This document shows positions 21,617 to 32,850 of a stretch of 64,000 bases of DNA, piece after piece. Location: the NCBI GenBank assembly GCA_006176705.1, contig QRFJ01000305.1, positions 1-64,000 on the forward strand, in the 5' to 3' direction. Below the pieces are notes generated by a model. That model ran no database searches, was not told the origin of the DNA, and saw only the letters and a list, made by a program, of their open reading frames with translations. The stretch is from Cocos nucifera (Eukaryota; Streptophyta; Magnoliopsida; Arecales; Arecaceae). Position 1 is the first letter of the stretch. Each line of letters begins with the position of its first letter. The translations under genes were made by a program, and so were the position numbers.

Positions 21617-21771
21617 TTCCTCCCTTTTACCATTCAAGACCACTTGGCTGGGTTTCATCATGCCTTCGACAAGTTCTATGGTATGGACTTGCAGTTGGGA
21701 GTGTTGGCGAATTTTTTTAGAACTAGAGTTGGCAGCTAAGGACTTTGGTGGGGGTTGTTTTACCCCTAACA

Positions 21772-24228
21772 TAATCTAAAATTTTTTGATCATGGTTTTA
21801 GATTTGCACGTATTAGGACAATCTTTTCACTATAAGGGATAAACCTTATAGTAGGATAACTTTATAGCAGTCCATGCAATCTAAAATAATTTTTAATTTT
21901 AGATTTAAATATTAGATTATAATTTAGATCAGATCTAAATTATCAATCTAAACATGCATAAGATAATGTAAATATAACATGGCTACGATACCAATTGAAG
22001 AAACTAGTCTAGGATTTCAGGATTAGATTTTAAAACCTTTTTAAATATATGTAGTGCAAACATGAATTAACAATATTAATTTATAATTAAACTTGAAAAA
22101 CCCTAGATCTAGGATCATATTACATGAATTAACAATGCAGGGTTCAAAACTAGAATGAGTTTTGAAGAATGGACGACAGAACTCTCAAAATGGCCAAGTT
22201 AAGAAGCAAGGTTGGTTCTGTCGTTCAATTTTTAGAAGACAAGGAAGATGATTTAGGTCCTGCCACATTTCTCAAAATCTCAAAAAAAAAGAATGGAGGA
22301 ATAGATGGAAGAAAACCCTAGAAGAAGACCCTCTTCTTCTTCTCTTTTCTTTCACCAAAGCACCTTGATTGGTGCCTTTATAATTCCCATGCCTAAATCT
22401 CTCTATGCCTAGCCTCTCCATGCCCAAAGACCTCTCTCTTAGATCTATGATCATAGAAAAAGTTTGGTTAAAAACCCTTTTATATTGAGAGTTATGGAGG
22501 AGTCCTTGCCTAGGTAAAATACCTAGTCAAGAGACCTTCAAATTAAGCTAGACTTGGGGTGCCCAACTCTTGGGCAGACCCTCCTTCTTTTTGGGGTTGG
22601 ACCATCTAATGTTTGATGCATTAAAATTCTTTATTTCTCATAAAAATTTTAGAAAAAAATTAGAAGTTTAGGTACCATACATGGATAAGAATTCTGGTTG
22701 CAACAAACTCTATCAAATAGACTTTGAAATCAAAATAACTAATTTATTTTGACTTAGTCCTCAATCAAATACCATGAAAGAAGTATATGCATGTATTCTC
22801 TCTAAAAAAGAGAGATTCAATGAAAAAATTAAATAAAATTTCATGGAGAGTGCATGGAGATTGAATGGCACAAGGATTTGGGAGTCCTAGTCTCTAAGAC
22901 TCCTAATTTGACTTAGTCCAACTTGATACTTGGACCAAATTAAATTAAAATTTATTAAATTTAATTAAATTAAGTTTTATCCCAACTAATAATCTTATTA
23001 AATTAGATTAAATAAAATTTAATTTTGATTTAATTTCTAATCAAATTAGAGATTAGATCTAGTCAAGTCCTAATTGAATTAGGACAAGTTCTTTCTTACA
23101 ATTGGCTCATCCAATAAATTAATTGAACTTGATCCAATCAAGATCAAACCAAATCTAATTAAATTATATTTAATTAGACTTAATCTTAGTCATCTAACTT
23201 AATCAAATTAAGCTAATTAGTAATCAAATTGCTAATCAATCCTCCACAACACTTGCACCAAGTTAAACATCAATCGTATTGATTGTTTAAACCTACAATA
23301 ATTTTTAATCATTGATCAACCATCCGATCAGATTGAGATCTCTTATGTGTGTGACCCCATAGGTCTTAACCTAAGCTGGTAGCATAGAAATCAATTCTTA
23401 TACTAATCGAAGTAACCATCTAGCAATAGTACCCAATGGTTGGATAGGTCGAATGTGTAGAACAATATCCGTAGAATCCATGTGGATATAGTTTCTATAT
23501 AATTCATCCCCTTAATCAAAATGCTAATAGGATACCTCAAAGTTTAACTATCAACCTCGATTAGGTCATCCATATTATATTTCAAAGTACCAAATCCATC
23601 TTATGGATTATCCTGGCCAAGGGTTTTGCTATATTGAAATATAGTGATACATTCTTTTCCAACTCTTAGAGTGGTCAATCCCATCTTGATCACTCAGTAA
23701 CTTCATAAGTACTTGACTGTGGCTAGAAACCTTCCATTATTGAATTAAAAATTTATTTAGTTCGATACCAAAGCACAGTGAGTTGCTTGCAAGCCATTAT
23801 TGTGATCTCAGGTCTAAGGGACACTTATATCTATATCCCATCAGAGCAATTTTCTACAGCAGAAAGCTTTGGAGTTGATCACGTCCAGTGATGATGTACC
23901 CATATATCTCACTTGTATGGCATACTAGTGTCTTCACACTCCTTGGTTAAGAGGATAACCAACCTATATGGCATGCAAGGATCTATGCTTGATAAACATT
24001 GTCGTCCTAATTAACAGCGTATTATTTAGTCATGAACTGTTTAAGGACTAATCGATAAATTCTCTCTTTATCAAAACTAAATAGTCCTAAGGACTTCATC
24101 ACAATAATGAAGTTCATTAAAAGATGTAGACTTTGTGATGAAAATGCCAAAATATTTTTTTATCAATAACTTAATTATAATAAACCATCAATAGATTGAT
24201 AATTGGCTTTGGAATACATTTTCTGACA
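21772..24228 (-). mobile_element. Cop2 copy b: 5' end of a minus-strand copia element
   Basis: It comprises a 5' LTR (24228-21996), a decayed primer site (21995-21982, minus strand ATTGGTATCGTAGCC) and 210 bases of leader up to the Tat-G boundary at 21771. Gag and pol are missing: they were lost or displaced at the Tat-G insertion. CAAAT (24229-24233) is a candidate target duplication in the LTR of element A. Confidence 0.72.
21996..24228 (-). repeat. 5' LTR of Cop2 copy b
   Basis: It starts TGTCAGAAAATGTATTCC on the minus strand at 24228 and ends TTCTTCA at 21996, about 2233 bp. It is colinear with the starts of the Cop2 LTRs at 39794 and 40646. The U5 part (22150-22260 and about 22353-22372) is the source, or the sister, of the scrambled fragments in the neighbouring Tat-G LTR. 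The small ORF at 22272-22454 is not conserved elsewhere. Confidence 0.75.
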
Positions 24229-25029
24229 CAAATTGAGCTGCATACTCCCATGCCTCTAATCCTAAAACCCCTACTAGTCCTTGCCACCCAAACTATTTGT
24301 GCGTGAGGTTTCTAAATGCCAAACACCTCCTCTAGTCGCCTTATATGGATTGAGATTGGACTGGAGAAGGTTTACTGGAAAAGAGTTTTGAATTAGATTT
24401 CATTCCAATCTCCAACTCTTCCTTTTATCCAAGCCGCCCAACCCTCTATAAAGGCAGCCTTTTATGTGACATAAGGTAGAAAATTTTTAGAGGTTTTGGG
24501 CATGAGAAATCTCTAAAAGAGAGGCTAGGGCTTGAGGCTTTAGAGGTGGGCTTCTTGGTTTATGAGATTCAGAGAAAACCATTCATATGTTGGAGAGTTT
24601 GCTAGGGTTTTGTGGAAGCTTAGAAAGAAGGCTGTTCTCTCTTGTGTTCAGCATTTCCTACTCATCCCTTGTTCAACCATTAAGAGCATTTTCACAAGAA
24701 GCTAGCACTCTGAAAGCTGATGGATCGGGCTTTGCGTGGATACCCATAGAGGCCGTTCATGTGCATGGCTGAAGCAACGATCAGATCTATGGAGTTTTCG
24801 AAACTACAATTTGCCCTTTGTTTTCATGTATGAGATATGATCTCTATGTTATTATTTATGTTTTAGATTTTATATGTATGATATTGTATCATAGATCCTA
24901 TAGTAGGGTATTTGTAGATTAGATCTAATATCTATTTAGATTAAAAGGTTTAATCTAAAGTCTTCCGCTATTTAAGTTTTCAAAAAAGTTTTGAAAACTA
25001 TGCATGAAACCCCTAACGATTTTCCTACA
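24229..25029 (+). repeat. Right part of the 5' LTR of element A (Cop2-like)
   Basis: The last 800 bp of an LTR ending TTTTCCTACA at 25029, two bases before a primer site. A TATA box (CTCTATAAAGGC, 24445-24456) is present, and so is the conserved U5 motif (GTGGATACCCATAGAGGCC, 24737-24755). The left part is separated or lost by the Cop2-b insertion. The frame at 24587-24772 reads through R/U5 and is not supported. Confidence 0.72.
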
Positions 25030-25030
25030 G

Positions 25031-25043
25031 TGGTATCAGAGCT
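25031..25043 (+). other. Primer-binding site of element A
   Basis: TGGTATCAGAGCT, initiator tRNA-Met type, two bases after the LTR end. Confidence 0.88.
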
Positions 25044-27057
25044 ACTAGTTCTTTATGATATGATATGCATGCATAATAAAGAAAATCTATTTTTGATGAT
25101 ATATGTGATGTATTAAACCTGATATAGATAGGATCTAAATTTTAATCAGATTTGAAAGTGATTAGATTAGTTATTTTCCAAATAGCAAAGTACTTGGATT
25201 GGATAAATCACCAAGCTGTGCAATCATAAGAGGAAATAGGTTAAAAGGCCCTCTTGACCTATTTGATAGGGTTCTCTTGTAACATGTAGGGTTGCCACTA
25301 TGATTTTCCATGAAGAAGAATAGTGAAACAAAGAAAACTTACTTTTCTACAAAATCTTAGTTTTGTGAAATCCTAGGTTTTATTGTATATGATACAAAAG
25401 TTACATGAAAAGATGAATCTAATCATTGTAAATAAAATCTGGAATCATAAATAAGTTTAGATGAGATCTAAAAAGGATTTATGATTGATTTTATTATGGT
25501 TTATGCAAAAATCAAAAAGTCTGAAACTCTGCTATAGTTGCTAACATGCCTGCAGGGGTTGACTCCTATTTTGTTTGAGTCAACCCCTATCCTTGAGTGG
25601 AGTCAACCCCTATCCTTGAGGGGTCGACCCTTTTCTATTGGGGTTGACTCATTTGCTATTGGCAAAATTTTTAAGCTTTCTATTTTATTACAGAAGTCAA
25701 CCTATGGATCGACCCATTGTGAGGAGTCGACTCATGTCAGGGAGGGGTCAACCCCAATTTTAGAATAGAATATTTTTGCATAAAAATTTTATAAAATTAT
25801 TTTAGATATTGAAAGGTTTTCAAAGTTTATAAACTTAATTGAAAATTATGTTATGAAATGAAGAGATCCAGATTGGAGAATCAAAGATCTAAAGGCCATG
25901 TTCATAAATCTTGGGATTATGAGTTAGCTCTAATCAGGTCTTATTAACTAGATTAGACTTAGGGGTAGAAATCATATACATAATGGACTAAGAAATTGAT
26001 CAAATCTAATTAATATTTAATCTAAATTAGGTCAATTCTTCTCTTGATCAATTCTCAATCGTTGTAGTTGATCAAGTCCATGATTCTACCAAATGGACCT
26101 TGATTATGCCTTAGTGGCCAAGTCCAAATTATTAGGTGGATCGAATTGAAACTAATTAACCAGTTATTGTCTAAGTTAAGTTTGGCAGTTTTGACTAGTG
26201 GTTATTAATTCAGAGCTACTCGCATAGATTGAGTCTATGGCGAGTTAAAGGTATATCCCTCTCACCATCTCACTTACCTGGCCATCTTGGTGGATTATAT
26301 TTTGATTAAATCACTTAGTAATTCGAGTCGGCCCACGTCACTAAGGATGATCAGTGTGACTAATTTAGGTGCCTATCAATCGGCTAAGTCATTAGTCCTC
26401 TTTAAGACTAGGTGAAGTTAGTGGAACAATTGTTGACTCTGGTTGATCATTTATCTTCTTCTAATAATATTTGATAAATTCTCTAAATTATTTGGTCCAT
26501 AAAATAAAATTGTTATAGAGATAACAAGATCATAACCTCCCATTCAGTTGAGTAATAATGGGTCTATTAGTCTGATGATCATTGGAGGTCCAAAAATTTG
26601 GTGCTCATTTGCTATTAGAATTATCAATTGTAATATAATAACTTAGCCACGTCTCTCAGATGGATAGTTAGGTTGGCTGGCCAAAGTCGGGCCTAATCAT
26701 TTATTTGTTAGATGCACTCAATTGATCATGTTAATAGTTGGACCTAGCCAGACCTTATAGAGAAGGTCAAAGCCAATTTAAAAGGCTCTTGGGGTAAAAT
26801 CAAATACTATAAATTATTTGAAGAAAGAATATATTAAGAACCTACCCACTAATGCACTTATATTAGCCAGCCAAAGTTGGACTTGTGTGTAGTCTGTGAG
26901 GATTCTAGTGCCCACTAAGAAATTATAATAATTTCTTAAGTTGGAGGTAGAGGCTATCAATTTGTATAAATTTAGTGGGAGAATCTTTAGACTAAAGTCC
27001 ATATATTTAGGATTAAATGATTCATATACTAATTAGGTTCTTATTTTTCTTTTAGAT
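25044..27057 (+). other. 5' leader of element A (non-coding, 2 kb)
   Basis: Long leader without open frames of note. It contains a counterpart of the stem module (25215-25305, CATAAGAGG ... TTCTCTTGT), a dense GGGTCGACCC/GAGTCAACCCC array (25545-25760) with many short inverted repeats, and the second conserved block (26171-26290, ending CACTTACCTGGCCA). It ends in a pyrimidine tract plus AG (TTATTTTTCTTTTAG, 27041-27055) just before the gag ATG. Confidence 0.7.
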
Positions 27058-27860
27058 ATGGCCATTTTTTTGTCGCTCTGATCACTATTGGATTGTGATA
27101 AGTTGATAGGATCCAATTTTGGTAATTGATATCAAAAACTCAAGATTGTCTTAGAGCATGAGAAAATCCTTTATGTGATAATAGATCTAGCACCTGAGGA
27201 GCTTGCACTGAACATGCACGGTACAATTTGAGATACTTATCAGAAGTGGCTCAACGATCGAACCACTATTTGTTGCATTATGTGGGCATCCATGAGTGAT
27301 GAATTCAGCCATAAATTTGAGGATGCTTAGCTAGAGGGCATGTTGCAAGGGTTGCAAGAGTCCTTTGGCACTCCTGATGATGTTGAGAGGTATAAAACTA
27401 GTTGTGCCATCTTCAATACCAGGATGAAGATGGGGCATCGATCATAGATCTTGTACTATACATGATCAAAATGATTGAGCATCTAAGCAAACTCGAGTTT
27501 TTCTTTTAGAAATAGCTTGGAAAAGATGCGATACTAAACTTGTTGCCCAAATCCTACCTCTCCTTTCTTAGTAATTATAGAATGACTAAGCCTGTAGTAA
27601 GCTACCATGGTTTGCTGGGGTTACTATAGATCTTTAAGAAGGATCACCAACTCCAGAAGGAGATGGTGAATTTAGTGGGAGGATCTTCTTCTTGGTATCG
27701 ATCCTTTGAAAAAGAAAAGAAGAAGAAGAAAAAGAATAAGAAGGTGTACGGTGCTGGGACATCTAAGCGCAGTTAGATCAAGAAGCTCCAGTTTGACCAG
27801 AGTCAAGTAGAATGCTTCTACTATAAGAAGTAGGGGTATTGGAAGAAGAATTATCTCATG
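27058..27860 (+). pseudogene. Element A gag, first part, split by Cop1-b
   Basis: Starts MAIFLSL, a stop, then SLLDCDKLIGSNFGN, YQKLKIVLEHEKILYVIIDL, RTTICCIMWASMSDEFSHKF and ESFGTPDDVERY, the copia gag order. Downstream a Lys-rich stretch (KEKKKKKKNKKVYG) leads into the zinc knuckle CFYYKK, stop, GYWKKNYLM, where two of the three Cys positions and one frame are decayed. At the Met codon the Cop1-b LTR begins. The remainder is at 38285-38372. Several in-frame stops; not functional. Confidence 0.78.
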
Positions 27861-29570
27861 TGTTAGATATGTGTGCCCTAAAAGCTAGAATTAGCTGACA
27901 TTTGTTATACACTTCTAAGGGCAAAATTATAATTTTGACTATAAATAATAAAATGGGTTATTTTCTATCATAATATGTATTTAGTGTCTGTGATACATTC
28001 CTTGAGTTAATGGTAATGATAATTCTTATTTTCAAGAGTTGAAAATTCAAGACATGAATTTTCATTATTAACTCATAAAATGCTCCTGACCGTAGGATCA
28101 TCATGAGAATGGTGATCGATCCAGAAGGTTAGTATAAAATAACTTTTTTATAAGTAGATGAGTCCTGAGTCTATGATGTAGAAACATCGGAGTGAGAGTA
28201 TAAGTACTCGTTAGAAAATGAGGGCACTGAGCGTGACCACCTCGAGCAATCATAAGGAAGTCTACCTTCTCATCGATGACTGGATCAAAGCTGCAGTGGT
28301 GTGTCTGGTTCTTTGACCTAAGGTGCATCGATAGTTCTCCTTGAGGGTGTTATAGTTTGACTACACCATGACTCGATCTCCTAGCCATTCGAAACTCTGA
28401 GGTGTATGTTGGCTATAGCATGTTCATTGTAGGAAGTGGATTGCACCAAGAGAAAATCTATCTACCTCGGTAGATGAGGAGCAGCCCTATGATGATCATG
28501 AGAATCAAGTCCATAAGTCTATGGCCATGGTAGAGTAAAATAATAGAAAGAGTTTCTATTAAGGTTTTCACATCGAACTTGAATCAAATGATTAAATTAT
28601 ATGACAGAAATTAGGGTTTGACGAGTTCATCTTAACCCTAATCTGATTGAAGCTTAAGATAGAAGAACTTAATCACACATGTAACTACACCGAGAGTTTC
28701 ATTTTCAATTATGATGGGTTGCCACCATATACTGCTACATGTCACTAATGAATTTTGGGAGTAATTAGAATGATTTGGATGATCGATCATTCTAGTTGTC
28801 TGAATTAGAAAAGTTCTGAATCATCGAAAGGTGTTTCGATGATGTTGATGATAGAGATCATGACATATCTCATTACCATATGGAACTGAACCTAACTGGG
28901 TCACACAAACAAGGGTTTAGATTTGGATATCATCAATTAGACTAATTCAGTTTAATTGATTTGAATAAGATTCAATTAGGTTCAAGAAAATCGTGCTAGC
29001 ACACGATTGAGACTGATGTTCTCCTTCAATTATCATTTTAAGTTATCTTGAATGAGCCAAATGTGTTTGTGCTCACTCAAGTACCTTTACTTAGTTTGAC
29101 TAGAACTTGTCCAAGTTAGAAAAGAGTTGTCTTAATTTATGAGATAAATTTGAGACAACACCTACCATTTTCCATCACCTGCTAATTCTTATCTTTTGAC
29201 TTTGGTCAAACATTGACCTTCGACACTTAGACATCTACCCATGTGTCATGCACCCATAGGAGATTGATTTTAGACTAGTCAACCTACTAAAAAGTAGGTG
29301 GACCAGGGGCACATGCCTAGGGAGGCATGTGCCCATCGATAAAGGCGCCTGGAGTCCCATATAGATGGGACTCCAATTACTTTGGGGTTTCTACCAAGGT
29401 GGCGCCAAAGATTAAACTTTGACCAGTCTTAGGCACCATCTAAGGATGATTTAGAGGGGCCCTTATTTGATTGGATTAGGTGATGTCATCCCACCAATCA
29501 GATTTAGATCTGATTACATGAAGCGACGTGATTGGCCGGGATGATGTGGCACTGCATGGTGTAGTAGGGT

Positions 29571-29580
29571 CTATATAAAC
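29571..29580 (+). promoter_or_regulatory. TATA box of the Cop1-b 5' LTR
   Basis: CTATATAAAC, conserved at 37709-37718 and 60990-60999 in the other plus-strand Cop1 LTRs. The start of transcription would fall around 29600-29610. Confidence 0.65.
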
Positions 29581-29620
29581 CCTATCTGCGCCTAGTTTCA
29601 GAGAGCTCAGATCTTTGCCC

Positions 29621-29815
29621 ATGCCACAAGGCTGTTCCTCTCCCTCCTCCATGCCATCTTCAGGTCCCCTCTCTCCTCTCCATGCCCGAGGGGATTTGGG
29701 CTCCAGTTTGGTGCGATCTAGGCAAGAGAAAGATGACGAGAAAGAAAGAAGGAAGCACTGTTGTAAGAGACGATACCCGATCTTCAAAAAGAGTTTCGAA
29801 GATCCTCCAAATTAG
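29621..29815 (+). CDS. Small conserved ORF at the start of the Cop1 transcript (5' LTR copy)
   Basis: The first ATG about 40-50 bases after the TATA box opens 64 codons. The N-terminal half is Ser/Pro-rich (MPQGCSSPSSMPSSGPLSPL) and the C-terminal half is basic (QEKDDEKERRKHCCKRRYPI). The frame is kept open in the 3' LTR (37758-37964) and in Cop1-c (61040-61234) while gag-pol of the same elements is full of stops. In Cop1-a it is cut short. I know no family for it. It could be a leader peptide that controls translation of the long mRNA, or a by-product of a conserved regulatory sequence. Existence as a protein is unproven. Confidence 0.4.
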   Translation: MPQGCSSPSSMPSSGPLSPLHARGDLGSSLVRSRQEKDDEKERRKHCCKRRYPIFKKSFEDPPN

Positions 29816-30149
29816 ATCCAGATTTGATATTTGAAAAAGTGATAAAGAAGGAGAAGATCTTCAGATTCAATCTAAGTGGATACCAATAGAGGCTAGGCAC
29901 TTGCATGGCTAGATCTAGAACCTCAGACAATCAGCAGGATCATCACAGGATAATCTGATTATCCAATAATAAGGTACAAAATTAAATCTAATTTAATTTA
30001 TTTTTATTTTATTTTATTAGATCTATCAAATTAGATTTAAAATATCTCAAATTTGATCTAGATTCAAAAGAAAAATTTTTTGAAATATCTCTCTTGATCC
30101 AATTAGATCTGAACGAACCTGATCTGAAAAACTAGATTTTCCCTTCAAC

Positions 30150-30163
30150 TGGTATCAGAGCCA
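30150..30163 (+). other. Primer-binding site of Cop1-b
   Basis: TGGTATCAGAGCCA, initiator tRNA-Met type, two bases after the LTR end. Confidence 0.92.
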
Positions 30164-32030
30164 AGTCCTTATAAATTATTTAGATCTAATTTAAATTTAT
30201 TTTTGATCTAATAATTAGATAATTTTAGACATCACATGAGATGTGATTAGATCTAAAATTAAAAAAATTAAAATTAAATAATTTAGGATCTAAGTTCTAC
30301 AAGATGCATGACTAGTTCTAGAATAGAATTAGTTCTATAGTAATAGTCTTGCATGATTCATAATTTAATTTGATTAAGTTATAATTATAGATTAATTTAT
30401 TTACTATTTTTTAATATTATAAATATTATAATAAGATCTAAAAAATAAAAAATAAAAATTATTTAATTTTTGGTTTATCATATGAGATATGATTGCATGC
30501 ATGTTTAGACTAGTTGTAGAATAGTTCTACATAATTATGTAGAATAAAATTTATTTTGATGAGATCAATTTAAATTTAATTTTTTAGATAAATTATGAGA
30601 TAATTTAGATCTGAAAACATGCATGATATGATACATGAGATGTATGCAAAACATGTTTATAATTCGATCATTATTTTATATATAAGATATATGATGTAGA
30701 TCTAACTAGTTTTGTAGTTTTTTTATATTTTTGATTAAGGCATTCTCCTTGGCCATCCAGTTATAAGAATAAAGTAGAATTTAAATACCCTCTCCTTCCA
30801 TTCGATGGGATGTTCTTATGATGTGTAGAAGTGCTGCGTGTCCGTCCTTAATCAGAAATCAACAACTTATTTTCTATAAAAACCTAGATCCTGAAATCCT
30901 AGGATTTTATTTACATGTTTTATTTGTGAACCCTAAACATAATTAAGAATTAAGATTATAAAATATGTTAGGTATAAAATTGAGAATTTAAGATCTAAGA
31001 TATATTCATAAAATTGGGTTCGAGCTTGGATAGCTCAATTAGGCCTAAGCGGTTGATCAAACCAAATCAAGAGCTGGTTAGATGGGATCAAGAGTGCTTA
31101 AATTGACCAGCCTAATAGGATTAAGTCTGGATCAAGATTCAGTCATGTGAGTGATCATCAAGCTAAGATCTAATTAGACTCAATGGTTAGAGTCTGGATT
31201 GTAGGCTAATCCGATTGGTTCTAGCTCAACAATTTGGTGTCTAAGGTAACTTTGGCAGATATGATCGACTGATTTTTAATTAAGAGCTATCTGACTCGAA
31301 TGCATTCTTATCGAATTAATTGCATATCCCTTCCACCGATCTCACTTTCCTGGCCATATTTGTTGGCTCAATTTTGATCTGAGGTGGTCAGTAATCCGGC
31401 TAACCCATGCCACTAGATTAGTCATAATGGTTATGACTATGTCAAGTCTAGTTTAATGAGATCTAAATCAAATCTTCCTAAGAAAAGATTAAGTCTAAGG
31501 TCTTCCATCAGTGTAGATGTGCGGGCCCTTTCTGGAGTTGATTATTCTCAGCTGGTTACAGTGGTTCGCTTGAACCGAAAAGACGCAACCATGTCTATTT
31601 AGCATTGGATGCTACGGACTGGAGGATGGATTGGGCTCAATATTTTAGATACGGTGAGACTCAATTAAGAATCCAATCTATGCAAATAGTAGGGCTGACT
31701 TAACTAAGGAGTAGATCAATATTCTAGGCACGGTGAGATTCATGAATTTGAGACCAAGTTTGGGTACACCATGATTAGAAAATCATTGAATAAGAGTTGT
31801 TCACTCATTGGCTAATCCATCACCAATAACTGTTAGATGAGGTGATGAGTCAGTTAGTGGAACCGCACCATCCACTAGAAATCATTAATCATGGAGATTT
31901 TTGCATCTCTATAGAGGGAGTATAGGGATTCGAGAAAATAGTGGAAGTTAATTTATTTAAAAATAAAACTTCTAAATAAATTGGTCAAATCTTAATTACA
32001 ATATCTAACTTGAAACTTTGACTCTCTACA
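30164..32030 (+). other. 5' leader of Cop1-b (non-coding, 1.87 kb)
   Basis: No open frame of note. Contains the stem module at 30732-30854 (arms TGATTAAGG and CCTTAATCA) and the second conserved block at 31241-31356. It ends with ACTCTCTACAG (32021-32031) directly before the first gag codons, a 3' splice site-like context also seen in elements A, X and Cop1-c. Confidence 0.72.
30732..30854 (+). promoter_or_regulatory. Conserved stem-forming leader module (Cop1-b)
   Basis: Arms TGATTAAGG (30732-30740) and CCTTAATCA (30846-30854), with an inner ATAAGAA/TTCTTAT pair and a loop containing CCTCTCCTTCCATTCGATGG. Same layout as 839-963. Confidence 0.55.
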
Positions 32031-32850
32031 GAAAAAAGTCTGCGTCCAACCAACTAGCACGTATCCTGGACACCCATAAACTGACCGAACCCAATTATAA
32101 GGATTGGCTTCGAAACTTTAAAATTATTTTGGATTTCGAGAAGTTAACTCATGTATTAGACCAGGACCCTCCCACCTTATTAGCTCGTCCATTTGCTGAA
32201 CAGAGAGCATCTCTTGATAAGTGGATGAATGAAGATAATAAGGCCAGATACTACATGTTGGGCTCGATGTCTGATGAGCTTCAGCACCAACATGAAGATA
32301 TTAAGACTGCCTATAAATTGTTGGCTCACCTATAAGAGATGTTTACTAAACAGTGTCGCATAACCAAGTATCAAGTCACTAAATGACTATTCAAGGCTAA
32401 AATGCATGATGGACAGTCAGTCCAAGATCATTATCTAATGATGATTAAGGATTTAGAAGAGCTTGAGAATCTCGGAGTGAAGTTAGACCTGGATATGTAG
32501 AATGATATAATTCTGCAATCTTTGACTGATGCATATGGGCAGTTCATCATGAACTACCATATGCATAAAATTCAAAATTCCCTAGCTGAGGTTATGAACA
32601 TGTTGGTTACTGCTGAGCTTTTGATGAAAGGTTCTAAAGGCTCAATGCTTGCTATAGAATGGACTTCTTCCAGGAGAAAGTCTTTTGGAAAGAAGAAGAG
32701 GTCTATGAAAAAGCAGAAGGAAGGAGGAAAGAAGAAAAAGGCAGAGCTGAAGAAGAATGCCGCTAACAAAGAAAAGTATTTTCATTGCAATATTGACGGC
32801 CACTAAAAGTGGAACTATCCTACTTACCTGGCTGGCCACCCTGAAGAATA
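32031..32850 (+). pseudogene. Cop1-b gag
   Basis: Capsid part: ARILDTHKLTEPNYKDWLRN, IILDFEKLTHVLDQDPP, DNKARYYMLGSMSDELQHQH. A stop follows at 32333-32335, then DLEELENLGVKLDLD, a second stop, and DAYGQFIMNYHMHKIQNSLAEV. A very basic stretch (KKKRSMKKQKEGGKKKKAEL) precedes a zinc knuckle with both outer Cys replaced by Tyr (KYFHCNIDGH, stop, KWNY). No ATG remains at the expected start: the sequence there is AAAAAAGTCTGCGTCC. A frameshift near 32840 moves pol to another frame. Gag would assemble the particle; this copy cannot be made as one protein. Confidence 0.85.

Larger units (their letters stand above)
6905..21771 (-). mobile_element. Tat-G: Ty3/gypsy retrotransposon of the Tat lineage, minus strand, degenerate
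   Basis: Order on the minus strand: 5' LTR (21771-20486), primer site (20480-20461), gag (from 20346), protease, reverse transcriptase, RNase H, a second archaeal-type RNase H, integrase (ending near 14955), a tandem-repeat spacer, an antisense gene, and a truncated 3' LTR (7160-6905). The second RNase H and the antisense ORF between pol and the 3' LTR are hallmarks of the Tat group (Grande1, RIRE2, Retand). It contains the Cop4 insertion at 7960-11254. Every coding domain has stops, so it is not autonomous. The left end appears deleted, since only about 255 bp of 3' LTR remain against 1286 bp at the 5' end. Confidence 0.87.
20486..21771 (-). repeat. 5' LTR of Tat-G
   Basis: On the minus strand it starts TGTTAGGGGTAAAAC at 21771 and ends near CACACCA at 20486, about 1286 bp. 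A TATAAAAG box lies at about 20705-20716. It contains a 29-bp tandem array (21124-21327) and a rearranged patch (21408-21616) that is absent from the 3' LTR. The candidate right-hand target duplication is TAATC (21772-21776), with no partner visible because the left end is deleted. Confidence 0.8.
27861..30147 (+). repeat. 5' LTR of Cop1-b
   Basis: Starts TGTTAGATATG, ends CCCTTCA. Carries TATA at 29571-29580 with an upstream GATTGGCCGGGATGATG (29530-29546), the small ORF at 29621-29815, and the U5 motif at 29877-29910, 240-270 bases before the LTR end. Minus-strand frames at 28101-28328 and 29476-29787 are shadows that recur only because the LTR recurs. Confidence 0.93.

Noticed and set aside
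22272..22454. 60-codon ORF in the Cop2-b LTR
   Set aside because: Not conserved in the other Cop2 LTRs and rich in low-complexity Arg/Ser/Phe runs.
29476..29787. 103-codon minus-strand frame, recurring at 37631-37924 and 61001-61228
   Set aside because: It is the antisense shadow of the plus-strand small ORF within the LTR; its composition mirrors that ORF and it opens against the element's transcription.
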